From NCBI RefSeq assembly GCF_000003815.2, contig NC_049989.1, positions 10,495,382-10,559,381 on the forward strand: a stretch of 64,000 bases of DNA. The letters run 5' to 3'. Positions 47,501-59,214 of the stretch are shown in pieces. A program made the position numbers and the translations under genes. The stretch comes from Branchiostoma floridae. Its lineage: Eukaryota; Chordata; Leptocardii; Amphioxiformes; Branchiostomatidae. The number at the start of each line of letters is the position of its first letter. Position 1 is the first letter of the stretch. The notes under the pieces are model-generated. The model saw only the letters and a list, made by a program, of their open reading frames with translations. It did no database searches and was not told the DNA's origin.

Positions 47501-49027
47501 CAATTTCCCATATACCACCTATATTTCCACCTGTCCATCAGGGGCCCTGACTTCCGCTCCACGCTGTGTCCTGTACATCATCATGACCGTCTGGCCAGCC
47601 CGGACCAAACACCTGCAAGCCGTCACGTGCCAACAGCAAGCTCCGATCGGGTTTCTCCACCTCTAGCCCACCATGGTTCCCTCCAAATACTTGTCCTGGA
47701 ATGGTAAGTGTTACTGGAATTACCAGACGAAAACAGACACGAAGGGAATGGAGGTTTTTGGGTGGCGACACGAAAAAAGAGTTTCAAAACAAAATCCAGA
47801 ACAACATTGGATCTGATGGCAGGAGAATAACACAATCTTGAACAGTATCATGACCATGGTCATTATCAACATCCCTCTACTCGTTATATATGATATAGTC
47901 TTGATAAACTGTATCATCACTTACACTATTTGTATCATCTTTGTGATATAATGAAATCGGACATTTCTAGCAAAGGGCTTCGAAATGAGAAATACGGACA
48001 TGATCGATATTTTATCATCAATATGGTTGATAACATCATCTATCTATGACGACTAATCATTGCTAAGACCATAGAAGAGTGGTAAATATCATAATTTCAA
48101 CATTCCATTTACTTCCTCTAAAATTTCAACACATTATTAGAAGTAGATGTTTGACCTGACGCATCTTCAAATACGTCGTTTATATCTTCAGCATTGCAAC
48201 ACCAGTTTACTAGTTTATCTGGCATAAAAAGACAATCTTAAAGTAGCGACTGCATCTATTGTTTTCATTTTTCCTTAAAGTTGCTATCGAATGGTTGATG
48301 TATACGTCCGTCCGCACTGAGTCATCATTCTGGCTTTAGCACCAAAAACATTTGTCTGACCTTGCCAGCTACAATCGTGGAGGAATCTTGACCAAATATT
48401 TTTCTTCTGTCATTCACCGCGATGTGTCCAAGACCTATTTTTGAACTAGAAAGATAGCCGAATACTCACTTAGGGATTCGTGTTATTGTTTTAAACTAGT
48501 GCCATTTAATTAAAAGAATAAGAAAGAAGCAATATAAAACTATTTTTCTATTCCGTTCGTCCTAAGACGTGTCATTGTATTCAGTGGTCAAGAAGTGTTC
48601 GGATAGAGCAACAAAAATGTTGTTTCCTTGACTTATACACTTTTCACAATTCAATGAAATGCATCTTAACGACAACGTTCCAACCCGATGATATGATATG
48701 TATCATTAGACGTAGTTTCAATCATCTCCACAACTACTTCATCCAGTTTAGGTGACCCTTTCGAACACCAGAAGAGGGCCAAAGCCCCCTTATCAGCCTC
48801 TCGCTTTGGGTTTCACCCGAGAAATGGGAAAAGGATACCCCGTAATGGTCGAATCCAACCTTATCCACTGAACCCAATTACGAGAATCCAATTAGAGGTG
48901 TTTATCAAGTGAAAGCTGAGTTAATTTCAGAGGAATGGTTCGCGTGGGGCGGTGAGGTGGGAGAAGGGAAGGCCCCGGCGGTACGGGGTGTGCGGACGGG
49001 CTGTCAGGGGTTCGCACGCGACTGGAC
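44545..49027. other. Long stretch without a recognised gene; unique islands
   Basis: Unique GC-rich islands lie at 44620-44900, 45900-46440 and 47530-47700 between AT-rich DNA. The 117-codon frame at 46083 has no family features. Confidence 0.4.
47673..47703 (+). other. Possible first coding exon (MVPSKYLSWN) with consensus start and donor
   Basis: CACCATGG is an ideal start context, and ten codons later AATG|GTAAGTG is a strong donor. The preceding 200 bp is GC-rich and unique. No downstream exon was found, so this is only a candidate. Confidence 0.15.
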
Positions 49028-49620
49028 CTGCAACATACAGTGTCAGGTGGCGAGGATGGGGGAGGGGGGCTAGCGCAGACGGAATTTGTGTGAAGGATGA
49101 TGGGTAAAAAATTGAAGATGTGACGGTTATCAGAGGCAGAGGAAATATGGTTGGGAGATGGCTTTGCAACATACAGTGTCAGGTGTTGGTGTGGGAGGGG
49201 GGCTAGCGCAGCAGGAATTTGGGTGAAGGATGATGGAAGGAAAATTGGCGAAGATGAGAAGATGATAAGGGAAGGAATGAACAGAGATGGGACATAATAC
49301 TGTGCGGAGATAGAGAAAAGAGGAATTCGAGATGACACTGCAACATACAGTGTCAGGTGGTGGTGTGGGAGGGGGGCTATCGCAGTCGGAATTTGGGTTA
49401 AGGAAAGGAGAAGAAAACTTGAAGATTAGAAGATTAGAAAGGAAAAGAAAAAAAAGAGAGAGATGGGTGATTATGCTACAACATATAGTGTCAGGTGGTG
49501 GTGTGGGAGGGGGGCTAATGCAGCAGGAATTCGGGTTAGAGAAGATAGAAGGAAAGTAGAAGATAGAGGGAGGGAGGGGGAAAGAGGGAGAGAGGGGGGC
49601 TAATGCAGCTGGGCTAAGTA
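49028..49620 (+). repeat. Purine-rich dispersed tandem repeat
   Basis: CAACATACAGTGTCAGGTGG, then GTGGGAGGGGGGCTA and CGCAG, occurs at about 49031, 49168, 49339 and 49479, with a partial copy at 49590. Units are 137-171 bp. The opposite strand gives an artefactual 148-codon serine/proline-rich frame. Confidence 0.8.
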
Positions 49621-50089
49621 CGATAATTGGTACGTACTAAATGTCGCATTTACGGTTGGCTTGATTGTGGGTGGTTTGCTGTTTGTTAGTCGATTAACCG
49701 GTGTGCAGCATGTGGTGGTTTCAGGTGGGTAACAGTTAGGAATGGTAGTGCAAGTGAGTAGTTACTAACTTGGGCTTCGCGTAACTCAAGAGGCAGTTAT
49801 AGTGGAAAAGAAAGAGAAATTGAAAAAAAAAATACGGACGGGAAAAGGCAGATCTGAAGATTGGTTCATTGATTGATTGATTGGGTGGTTAATTGATTGA
49901 CATATTGTTAGTTCGGCTGCGCCAATCGATCTGGTGATTCGTTGGTCAGTTGGATGGTCCATCGACATGGATTGTACAAAGAGGCATTGCAGCCGTTATA
50001 AGAGAACAGATAGAGGAATGATTAAAGGGGTTAACTTGAATTGGTTTTACAGGGGACAACTTAAGGACTCATGGGTTAGTTGTTGCTGT

Positions 50090-50306
50090 GTAATGATATG
50101 TCTTCCAACCGGGGCCCGGGCGGGCTGTTTGCGGAAAGGAAAAGAAAACCTAAAGTGTATGGAAATAAATATGCGCAAGTTATGCTCTGGAATGGTTTTG
50201 GCAAATTTTGTCTTTGTTTTGTGTGTGTGTGGGGGGGGGTCTTATGATTATACTTTTCGTCCCTCATAACTGCTCTGCGGTACCCGGATTGGAAATGTGA
50301 TCCCTG
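50090..50306. mobile_element. Possible diverged relative of the MITE at 53388
   Basis: CTTCCAACCGGGGCCCGGGC near the left and CCCGGATTGGAAATGTGATC near the right resemble the inverted ends of 53388-53580. The boundaries are unclear. Confidence 0.35.
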
Positions 50307-50779
50307 AGGAGGGGTGGGGGTGTTCTTTTGCCAACCAGTACCGGAGAATCGCACATGAGTGAAGGTTTGAATTCGTGTTGCCCATGTGGTACGCTTTAAG
50401 TTGACGACACGACTACGACGTATGGCAGGACGGCCGGAAGAACTATTTGCCTCACGTGGTGGCCAATAGGCCAAAGAAAAGTGATTATGCGGAATACTAT
50501 CCACGTGCGCAAGATTTTCCGCTTTTCTTGATATGAAAAAAAATATTTCACAGATCGTTCAACGAAGTTAGTAGATAAGGAACGTTTTTTTGGCGTTTTG
50601 TCTTAATTTTGGCATTTTAAAAGGCTGCTGTTCCACTTGACAACAAAACAATTGTATTTCAGTGACTACTTCATCATTGGGATATAACAACAATATAAAA
50701 AAAAAGCAAAACACACAAAACATTATCCCTATTTATCTATGAGTGTCAATGAACGACCATCAGTTTTTCTTCAAGCTCG

Positions 50780-51640
50780 CGCTTCAGATTTAGGACTATG
50801 ACGATATCCATGTAGATGAATTCACACTGCCTGATTCCACCTGCCCAGTGGGCCTGGTTAGTGCGGGCTCACGCGTTCTCACTGTCCACTCGTGGTCGCT
50901 CCGACGCGCCCGCCTCTTGTGTCTGTCCGCGCCTGATTATGATACGGCGTAAACTTCCTTGGTCTTGGACCAAGACTGAGGGTCCTTGAGGTTTCAGCGC
51001 CATTCTAAACACGGTAGCTGGCTGAATGGACGCGGCGTAAACAGCTGCGATCTTTCACTGCCCCGACCACCTCTCATGCGCTAGTCAGGCCCACTCGCGT
51101 CTGTCCTAGTGCCCACCCTCGTAAGTTTTCTCTGACAAATTAGAGGATGCCTTAAGACAACACGTTTGGCGTCGCGACCCTGAAGCGACAGCGAGTCGTC
51201 TGTAGTAGAGCCGGCGGGCGCGAGCCGGGTTTGATAAGGGGGTTGTTTGGGGAAGGAAGCGGTCTCACAAGTGGACTTGACATCGACGGACAACTTGTGG
51301 AAAGGACGTAGTCGAGGGTCCTCACGGTAAATCAGACAGAACAGGGATCGCCCCAGGTAGCGAGTACAGGTGCCTGTCTAGAGATAAGCCCTGCTGTTGC
51401 CTTTTAGTTGACACTGGCCAGACCACCCTTAGGTAGGCTTGGGGAAAGGGTGCCTGTGTCGGTTTCTGTCGGTAAACTGTAGGAAGCTGGTGAGGGTAAT
51501 TAGAGAGAAACAGATCCACTTCTTCCCGGATCTGGTGGCTGACCTGCCGCGGTGTGATTTCCTCCGAAGGATGCCTGTGCAAAACCGTCACTAATGCCTC
51601 GCGACAGTCAGCGCTGGCTGTGAGACGTTTGAAACCGAAA
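50780..51640. promoter_or_regulatory. GC-rich unique island, candidate regulatory region
   Basis: About 850 bp of unique GC-rich sequence 8 kb before Tbx1/10. It contains a 15-bp palindrome GTCTTGGACCAAGAC (50962-50976). There is no coding pattern. The role is inferred only from composition and position. Confidence 0.3.
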
Positions 51641-52620
51641 TAAGCAAGACAAACACTACATCAACACCCAGTTCCCATCCCACATACGATCTGTTATCAG
51701 AATCTCCATTTTATTCTGAGAAACAATGATTTATCTCGCCTGGAAAGACGATAACTCTGACCTTATCTCTTCAACAAACAGCACGAACTTTGCCCTTGAA
51801 CGAGTTATCACAAACCATCCTTGGGAGTAGGGGTGCAGGGTTCGAAGCCCGAAGGGATGTGACCCTCAAGTCAACCCTACCCGTCAACTTGGCTATAATT
51901 CTGGTGGCAGATTTCACCACATGGTCAGCACGTGTGGCAAAGAACCCTGGGCACTACAAGATGGCGCGGTGCGGGCCTCATCAATCTTGTTCCCAGAGTC
52001 GTTAGCGACAGTGCCAATGACATGCCTCGTTGCAAATCGGCACGACACCCGGTCATGATTGAGTTGACAAATGATTTTCTCAGTGCTTGTTACTACTGTG
52101 AATCATTTACATCAAGTGAAAGACGTCTGCTCCATTGGGAAACTCGCTGTAAATCACATTTTGTATCCAAATAAAGGAAGATATACTACTAAAGAGTGGC
52201 CACCAAACAAGTGGTTCTCATTTGTGGCAGCCATGTTTGACAGAATGTACAAAAAAATACCACTTTCTTTATGTCGCCTTCGCGAACTTCAATTTCAACT
52301 TGGTTTCTAAAAGTCATGATACACAATCTTTTTCAGGCAACATCTAAGAAGCAACTGTATCTAAGAAAAGCTGCATCTGATTAAGAAATCGCTCGTCTCC
52401 TCTATATACATCTGCTTGGAGATTCATACCAAAATCTTAAGACGGCCAGAGCTGTAGCGTAGAAAACTTTGAACGCAACACAGTAGGCCACCTGGCAAGA
52501 AACAGTGACGTCGGAAGGAAAGAAACTAAAGTGCCTCCGGATCTGGATATTGTCGTATATGTACCTCTCAACCAAGAAAGTCTCATCAAGACAAAAAAGA
52601 ACAGCAAAAGGCCATAAAAT

Positions 52621-52826
52621 ACTGTAAATGCATCTAAGAATTTAAGTTATCGGGGATTTAATTTCGCGGTAGCGGGAAAATGACTTTTTCGCGGTGGTTT
52701 TAAGTTCGCGGTAGCACCATGCACTGTAGTCTCTTACTGCCATGGAAAAATGTTCGCAGTGGTGTTAAGTTCGCGGTGAAGCGGCCATTGTGAAAACCGC
52801 AAACAATAAACCACCGCATTTACAGT
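52621..52826. mobile_element. MITE with ACTGTAAATGC ends and TTCGCGGT motifs
   Basis: ACTGTAAATGCAT and the complement GCATTTACAGT bound 206 bp that holds several TTAAGTTCGCGGT motifs. Superfamily not assigned. Confidence 0.65.
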
Positions 52827-53205
52827 GACCTGTGAGCAAGATGTGTAGAAATAGTTCCTCAAACAAAACATTCGCAGCGGTTTGGAATATTGTAACTCAA
52901 CGGTGTCTTATCTTTACAAAGATCTCTTCTCCCAAGATAATTCGTCCAGATCCTTGTCTTATGAGCACAAGACGCCTTGTTGGTGAGTGCGCACTTGGGA
53001 AGTTGTTCTGTCAACAGTAAGAGGCTAGGGAGGCTTAAAACTCACACGAGGAGTCGTCTTGTTTAGCAATGTCAATGTCAAACAATGACAAGGGCGTTTA
53101 GTACCTGTCTGTTTCATGGTTGCCGAAGCAGTGAGCACCACGAGATCTGCACATGTACTTGTTTATAGCAATGTCGACAACGCTTTCATCATTGTTTGTT
53201 CCGCA

Positions 53206-53245
53206 TGTATAGCCGGTATACCGCCTTTGGGCGTTATACATAAGT
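53206..53245 (-). mobile_element. LINE 3' hairpin end, diverged copy
   Basis: TATAGCCGGTATACCGCC then TTTGGGCGTTATACA is a diverged form of the LINE end at 34479; the stem is partly kept. Confidence 0.4.
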
Positions 53246-53282
53246 CTAGCGCAGTAGATACATGTACACGCAGTGTAAAACA

Positions 53283-53384
53283 ATATTGCAAGGTTTGATC
53301 CACTCACACTGGGAAGGACTCCTACTCTTTTTTTCGTGGTGGATTCTTAAACGTGCTCGGAGTGTGGTTCTCCTCAAACACGGG
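53283..53384 (-). mobile_element. tRNA-derived SINE, 3' part, abutting a MITE
   Basis: The minus strand reads GTGTTTGAGGAGAACCACAC and AAAAGAGTAGGAGTCC. The SINE stops exactly where the MITE at 53388 begins, which suggests the MITE inserted into or next to it. Confidence 0.55.
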
Positions 53385-53387
53385 TAA

Positions 53388-53580
53388 TGCTATGGCCATA
53401 TTATAGTCCAAACCGGGGCACTGCTAATATGTTTGCAAAAAATGAAAATAAAAAATGGTTATTGATGAATGTTTTTGTACCAGTTTTTGTATGTTCTGTG
53501 TGTTTTATTGTCTTTTATATCATACTTTCTCTTCAATAGGCTGCCCGCCCGGGCCCCGGTTTGGAAATGTGACCATAGCA
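53388..53580. mobile_element. MITE with 3-bp TAA target duplication (PIF/Harbinger-like)
   Basis: The ends TGCTATGGCCATATTATAGT...AACCGGGGC and (inverted) TGCTATGGTCACATTTCCAA...ACCGGGGC are flanked by TAA on both sides (53385-53387 and 53581-53583). A 3-bp TWA-type duplication suggests PIF/Harbinger. A related diverged copy may lie at 50090-50306. Confidence 0.65.
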
Positions 53581-54287
53581 TAAATAGATATTATTGGGTC
53601 TGTTTATATCACTTATTCTATAATTCCAAGAGAAATAGAAGATAACAAATGATACAACAGTTTGAAAACAATACTTCAACGATTTCACCTCATTTTTCAA
53701 ATTGGAAGTTCTAATACCTTATTATCCGGCAGTAAAAACATAGATGGGGTCCCAAAACATAGATGGGGTCGGTATGTTTTTGCTAGGGTCGATCTGTTAA
53801 CCAAAAACACAACGTTAATTTTTTTCACTGGACCTAACAAGTGTTTTAGACAGCCACAGACAGTATCAGGAGTCGAATCTTCTGTTCGCCTCCCACCAAA
53901 TCGTTTCCAGATGATGTCATTACCAAATTGAAGGAGGGGGATTTACCAAACGAAATGTCAAGTTCGGGACCACCAAGTTTACGAGCCTCGGGGTCATACC
54001 GGCCTTACTGAGAGAGACAAGCGGGGTAATCCACGGGAGACTGGGGCTCTGGTGTGTCGAGAGAGCCGGGGCCGAACCAGGCGCAACTGGCGCTCAGTAA
54101 GGCCATGTTGACTTGATTGTTTGGAAGACATCCGCGCGCGCAGCAATTGTCTAGTCAAATTACAGATTATGTCAAAATGTTGCCTCAATTTCACCGAGCT
54201 TTAATCATTAAGGAGATCAGCAAAAGACTACATTTTTACTCAAATCACAAAACCCTTGCGACTTGCGACTTGCGACAAGTATTCTAT

Positions 54288-54317
54288 ACAATACAATACA
54301 ATACAATACAATACAAA
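54288..54317 (+). repeat. ATACA pentanucleotide repeat
   Basis: Five to six ATACA units. Confidence 0.85.
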
Positions 54318-54949
54318 ACCCACTTATGTTGCAGAAAGTGGGACAATTCACATTAACCACTGCCTTCAAATAAGAAGTCAAACCCTACAATAGTAAACTT
54401 AGCACCTTATAGTAGATTAGAAACCAAGGTTATGTACTGAAAGAATCTACTCTTATTTCGAGACTGTACCTGCAATTAGCCTTTGGGGGTGATTTTGCAA
54501 ATAAATAAACTCTTATTGTCGGCCATTTCACAAAACAAAAACGTTTTCGACCATATTGTAAATCGTGCAAAGCAGCTACATAATGAGTAAAAAAAAATGC
54601 CGTAAACAACACGGTTACAACTTGATGCCGTACAATACCAATGACATTCCCAAAGTGAAAGGAGGCGTTAAAGAACAAACCCCAAAAAAATGAAGTTGTT
54701 GCTAGGTATACCATACCATACATACGTGTGTTAATCATTTGCTCAACTTTCCTGACCACCAGGGTTTTTTTTTTGGCCCAACTTTTTTTATTGACACGCT
54801 CGCATCAGTTTTGGGATTCCCAGAGGATGTCATCCATATAATCAAATCAAATTGGCCTAATGAGTGGTAGGAAGGGACAGGTCTAATTCATTACATTAAG
54901 GCTGTCTCAGTTGCAAACTCCAGCCCTAGTAGCTGTATTAGGTGCTAAA

Positions 54950-55190
54950 TACCACCTTTCCACTAGGATGGCGCTCTCGCCGCGCTCTCTCTGCGACCTA
55001 AAATTTGACATATAGCTCAACGAATTCTGTAGAAAAGAAACGGATATCTTTACACTTTGTGTGTTTTGTTGTCTTCTCAGTCGCACTTTTACGTTATGTA
55101 TGATATACCCATTGCGAAAGCGAATGTTACACATATTCCATGTAGGTCGCAGTGAGAGCGCAGCGCGATCGCCGTCTAGTGGAAAGGCCG
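54950..55190 (+). mobile_element. MITE family A copy
   Basis: TACCACCTTTCCACTAGGAT pairs with GCCGTCTAGTGGAAAGGCCG; the core matches the copies at 6642 and 41228 closely. Confidence 0.75.
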
Positions 55191-55211
55191 GTAATTCGTT
55201 GTAATTCTTGG

Positions 55212-55301
55212 TAGCCTGGGTACCATCCTATTTCTACTGGGGGCTGCTATACTGGCTATCCTAAATAGAGCCCCGGTAGAAATATGATGGTACTCAGGCT
55301 A
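55212..55301. mobile_element. 90-bp foldback element
   Basis: TAGCCTGGGTACCATCCTAT then TTCTACTGGGG and its near complement (CCCCGGTAGAA...GATGGTACTCAGGCTA) form arms of about 31 bp around a 28-nt loop. Confidence 0.7.
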
Positions 55302-56314
55302 AATTCTACTCATATTTGTGTGCAAAAGATGACACTTAGCTCTTGGAAAACGAATGCAAAGTCAACAATTTAGAATATGTCCTTCAAAATTTCAGGTAAA
55401 CTCGGAGGAACTAAAAATTTACATAGACAAGTAGGGATTCAGACTGAGTTCAGATCTTTTTCTGGTAACGTAAAGGTAACGTAACGTTACTGATGCAGTT
55501 GTGTCAAAACTGTTATTTTAGATACTTCCTCTTAGGGGAATTTAATGTAACTTGATGTTTCTTGTTCACAGCATTATCAAAAGCGGAATGACCAAAGCAA
55601 ACGTTTTACGGATAGAATAACTCGGTCGAGCTGGTTTTGATTTGGCATCAAAACCGTTCTTTTAAAAAAATCCCAAACCGAGTGTCGAGATTACGTAGAA
55701 TACCCATTGTTTCAATTATGATATAAGTGGATACGTGGTTTAAACAAATATCAGAAGCAATGGTTTTAAGTGCGTAGACTTTGTCACTATGCTAGAAAAG
55801 ACCTGACAAAACCTGGTAAGAAATGCACCTTTCTCGCAAAGGTTTCGTAACATATATCTAATGACAAAAATGCAAACATTTATCCTGGATACAAGAAACG
55901 GTAGAGAAGACATAAAGAATTGTAACACGTGTCTAAAAGACACTACTGTATTTGAAGTTTTAGTTAATTAAAATCATTATGCACACGACCAGTGTTAGAC
56001 CTGTATACATGCGTTCTCATGCATGAATCACAGTACTGAATTGACACCGGAAGGGGCCCTCAAATAAATCGTTAAGGTAAATTGTTTGAAGAGGCCTCCC
56101 ACAAATGTAAAAGCCGTACTTGAGGGTGTTGATTTGATTAATCCACAGACAATAGTTTGGGTAATCAGATTAGACGACAATCGGTGGAAAAGAGGGGCTT
56201 TAGTGCAGGTGGGGCCTTAACTGGTCTGCTGACAGTGTATGGGGCGCTATCTCTTCCTACTATCGACATCTCAAGATGGATGGACTGTGGATTCCACGGT
56301 ATGGGATTCAAGTA

Positions 56315-56695
56315 GATGCACTTTTACGATTAGAAGCATGGCTATAACTTTCTTTGAATTTCCGTTTTTGAAGCAAAATCTGCACTTTTACGAATAGAAG
56401 GACGGATTGTTTTCTTTGAATTACAATTTTGGAAGCAAATTATGCACTTTTACGAATAAAAGCATGAATATAGATTACTTTGAATTTCCGTTTTTGAAGC
56501 AAATTATGCACTTTTACGAAAAGAAGGACGGATAGCTTTCTTTGAATTACCATTTTTGAAGCAAATTATGCACTTTTACGAATAAAAGCATGGATATAGA
56601 TTACTTTGAATTTCCGTTTTTGAAGCAAATTATGCACTTTTACGAAAAGAAGGACGGATAGCTTTCTTTGCATTTCCATTTTTGAAAAAAAAAAT
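56315..56695 (+). repeat. Higher-order tandem repeat of alternating 64- and 62-bp units
   Basis: CACTTTTACGA occurs at 56319, 56383, 56445, 56509, 56571 and 56635 (steps 64, 62, 64, 62, 64). A-type units (AAAGCATGGATATAGATTAC) alternate with B-type units (AGAAGGACGGATAGCTTTC), so the true unit is a 126-bp dimer. Confidence 0.9.
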
Positions 56696-56960
56696 CATTT
56701 TTGAAGCAAAATGAGCAATCATTCACAACAAACAGAGAATAGAAGAACTATGTTTTTGTGCATTTTCATAGTGTACAAGCAGACGTGTCAGCTGGATGAA
56801 AAAAAACGAAGCCTAAGAATTTGGCCAAGTAGGGACAAATAAGTTACCATGGAATTTCAGTCAGTCTTTTACGGCTATCCAGCTATCCACCGTCCGAGCA
56901 GTTCACTCCTATGCCAATAACTCCTGATAGGCTTTTATTTCTAACTTAGCCAAAGTCCCT

Positions 56961-57194
56961 TATACCCCCTGTCACATTATCCACGATCTTCCGCCGTATC
57001 AATGGAAGATCGGCCATATTTGATATCGACAGAGGGTTGCGCGCATTTTTTACCTGAAAACCGTCTTTGTCACATATAAGCCATATTTTGTACCTTGTAC
57101 AATTGTTGTGCAATAAAGTTATCATTATAAGCGAGGCTCGGACGATTGCCCTAGAATCGTCGTCCGATCGATTTTCGCCAATGTGAGAGGGGTA
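56961..57194 (+). mobile_element. MITE family C copy
   Basis: TATACCCCCTGTCACATTAT to AATGTGAGAGGGGTA; the interior aligns with 44307-44544 throughout. Confidence 0.78.
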
Positions 57195-59214
57195 TTATTG
57201 CTATTCGGCCAGGCCGGCCAGTTCACTCCTAGGTCATTTAACCCGTACTACTACTACTAGGCTTTTATTCCTAACTTAAGCCAACGTCCTTTATTACTAT
57301 TCGGCTAGGCCGGAGTCTGGTAGAGACTATATTTTCACTCTTGTTGCGATCTGTGCGACGCCTACAGAAGACAACCAGGCAAACACAAAACACTAACAAA
57401 ACAGACGTACAAAAAACAAGCGGAAGCCCTATTTTACATCTGCTTGGAAAGATCAGACAGATCTGGTTTGCCAGTGAAAAAAGATTGATGGGTCCCCCAG
57501 CCGGATTTGGATTGTAAACTTCCCCCCTTGGTCACTCCCAAACCCCAACACACGTTCTAATGGCAACTGACAGGAAGGACAAAGCACTGGTTTCCTCGCC
57601 CTGGGCAATCAATCTCAAGGGGAAGTTTGTCTAGAGAAACTCTAGTAACGGTTGGAAGAAGAAAATAACACCACAGTGAAGGGGGTGATACACAAGTAGA
57701 GATACAACTATGGCTTCTTGCACAAATCTTTATGCTGTGGTTTGGAGACTTCTTTCCAGTGATGCGTTAAGAAGAGGTTAGGCTCCGGCTGTTTTTTGGC
57801 GTTTTTATCGGGCTTTCTATTTTGTGCCGTTTTCGTATGGTTTGTTCCGTCGCGGAGTAAGAGCCGGCAAAGTCATAGATTTGGCCGCAAGATATAAGGA
57901 AAATGGTACCCGATATAAAAACGCCAAAGATGTGAATGTAGATTAGTGATGCGTATTGTCTCGGCCTTCTCAAGACGAGAAGGAACAGAAATCACTAGCT
58001 AAAGACTCGTGAAAGTCACAAAATGAACTGATGTCTTACATCTGCTTGGAGACTGCAGGGAGTGGCGCTTGAACGTCACCATGGCGACCGTTTAGTAGCT
58101 ACCGTGTGGTCGTCCAAACGGCCGCGAGGAGGACATCTACCCATCCCCCCACAAACAAGAAAAACAAATAGAACATCTCTTGCCTGTTGGAGACTGACAG
58201 GAGTCGCATCCCCTAGGACCGGCGAAGTCTTGGGAAGGAGTTCGGCGGGCTCCCCGAGGCCTTGACCCGAACAGGAGGGGGCGCACTTCACCCCCACTCC
58301 AACCATTCAGGCTAAATAAGACGTGTCTCATCAAATCTGTGCCCTGTTATCTCCAGCCAATGCCTAGCCGGCTGTTTTCTGGCATGATTTACGGCGAATC
58401 TGAGCAAGAAATTTGCTCTCTCGCAACCCCCGCCAAGCAAGAGTCTTTCCTTCCTACAAAGTCTCAGTAAAGACGTTTTATTTTTGTTCTCATGTTGAGT
58501 GTGTTCCCGTATAGGTGACGTGGCCATACTGAGGTTACCTGAAGGGTTGGTGGCGTGTTTAGCGAGACTAACTGCATTACACCGGAGTTTATTTGAAGTC
58601 GGGTGAGAGAGATCGTCTGTTGGGAGTAGTAGTAGTAGGGAGGGGGAGGGAGGGCTTGTGCGTATAAACAGTGGGCCTGACACAGGCTACATGTGATGGA
58701 CCCGTAATCCTGCAATGATTGACGTGGGTTATTAATTAGTACCAATGACATGCTCCCACTCCTGGGTACGTGTGCGTGCGCACCGAGGGGCAAGCCGGGA
58801 AGGGGCGGCATGACTGGATGATGAACGAGTCTTCCTCTCAGCATCTGTATCCTCACTCAGTGTAGCGGGAACAACCTCGCCATACACGTCCAGTCTTCGG
58901 AACAATAGCAAAAGGCGTTCTGTTTGCTTTCCTGTGCTGGGAAGGGCGCAGCCCCTGAATGGGAGACGGAGTAGTAGACCAGTGGATAAGCCGCCGCGTC
59001 CTCGTACTATCGCTCCGCGTGCAACGCCTTATCTAAATCCAACTCTCCTAAAACTCCCCCATTGTCAGCTATTTTGCTTGCACTACATCAACCCCCTTTT
59101 TCTTACTTATCAGAGCGGAAGTGAGAACTTTTGTGGAGAGAGGGCGCGCGCGCTGTGCCTGAGACGGTCCGGGGCGAGACGCCGCGGTCTGGGAGCGGTG
59201 TGTGTGTGCGGGAC
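57195..59214. promoter_or_regulatory. Upstream region and 5' UTR of Tbx1/10
   Basis: GC-rich unique DNA, especially 58050-58330 and 58720-59214, leads into the Tbx1/10 start. No TATA box is clear. Open frames of 109-130 codons here overlap on both strands, as expected for GC-rich non-coding DNA. Confidence 0.4.

Noticed and set aside
48892-49338. 148-codon minus-strand frame, serine/proline-rich
   Set aside because: It comes from the purine-rich dispersed tandem repeat; no start context, splice sites or family motif.
50076-50504. 142-codon minus-strand frame
   Set aside because: Overlaps a probable MITE and a GT/GGGG run; no family motif.
51815-51870. tRNA-like B-box (GGGTTCGAAGCCC)
   Set aside because: No A-box or cloverleaf can be drawn around it.
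58312-58856. Overlapping 123- and 130-codon minus-strand frames
   Set aside because: Different frames of the same GC-rich DNA upstream of Tbx1/10, without splice or domain support.
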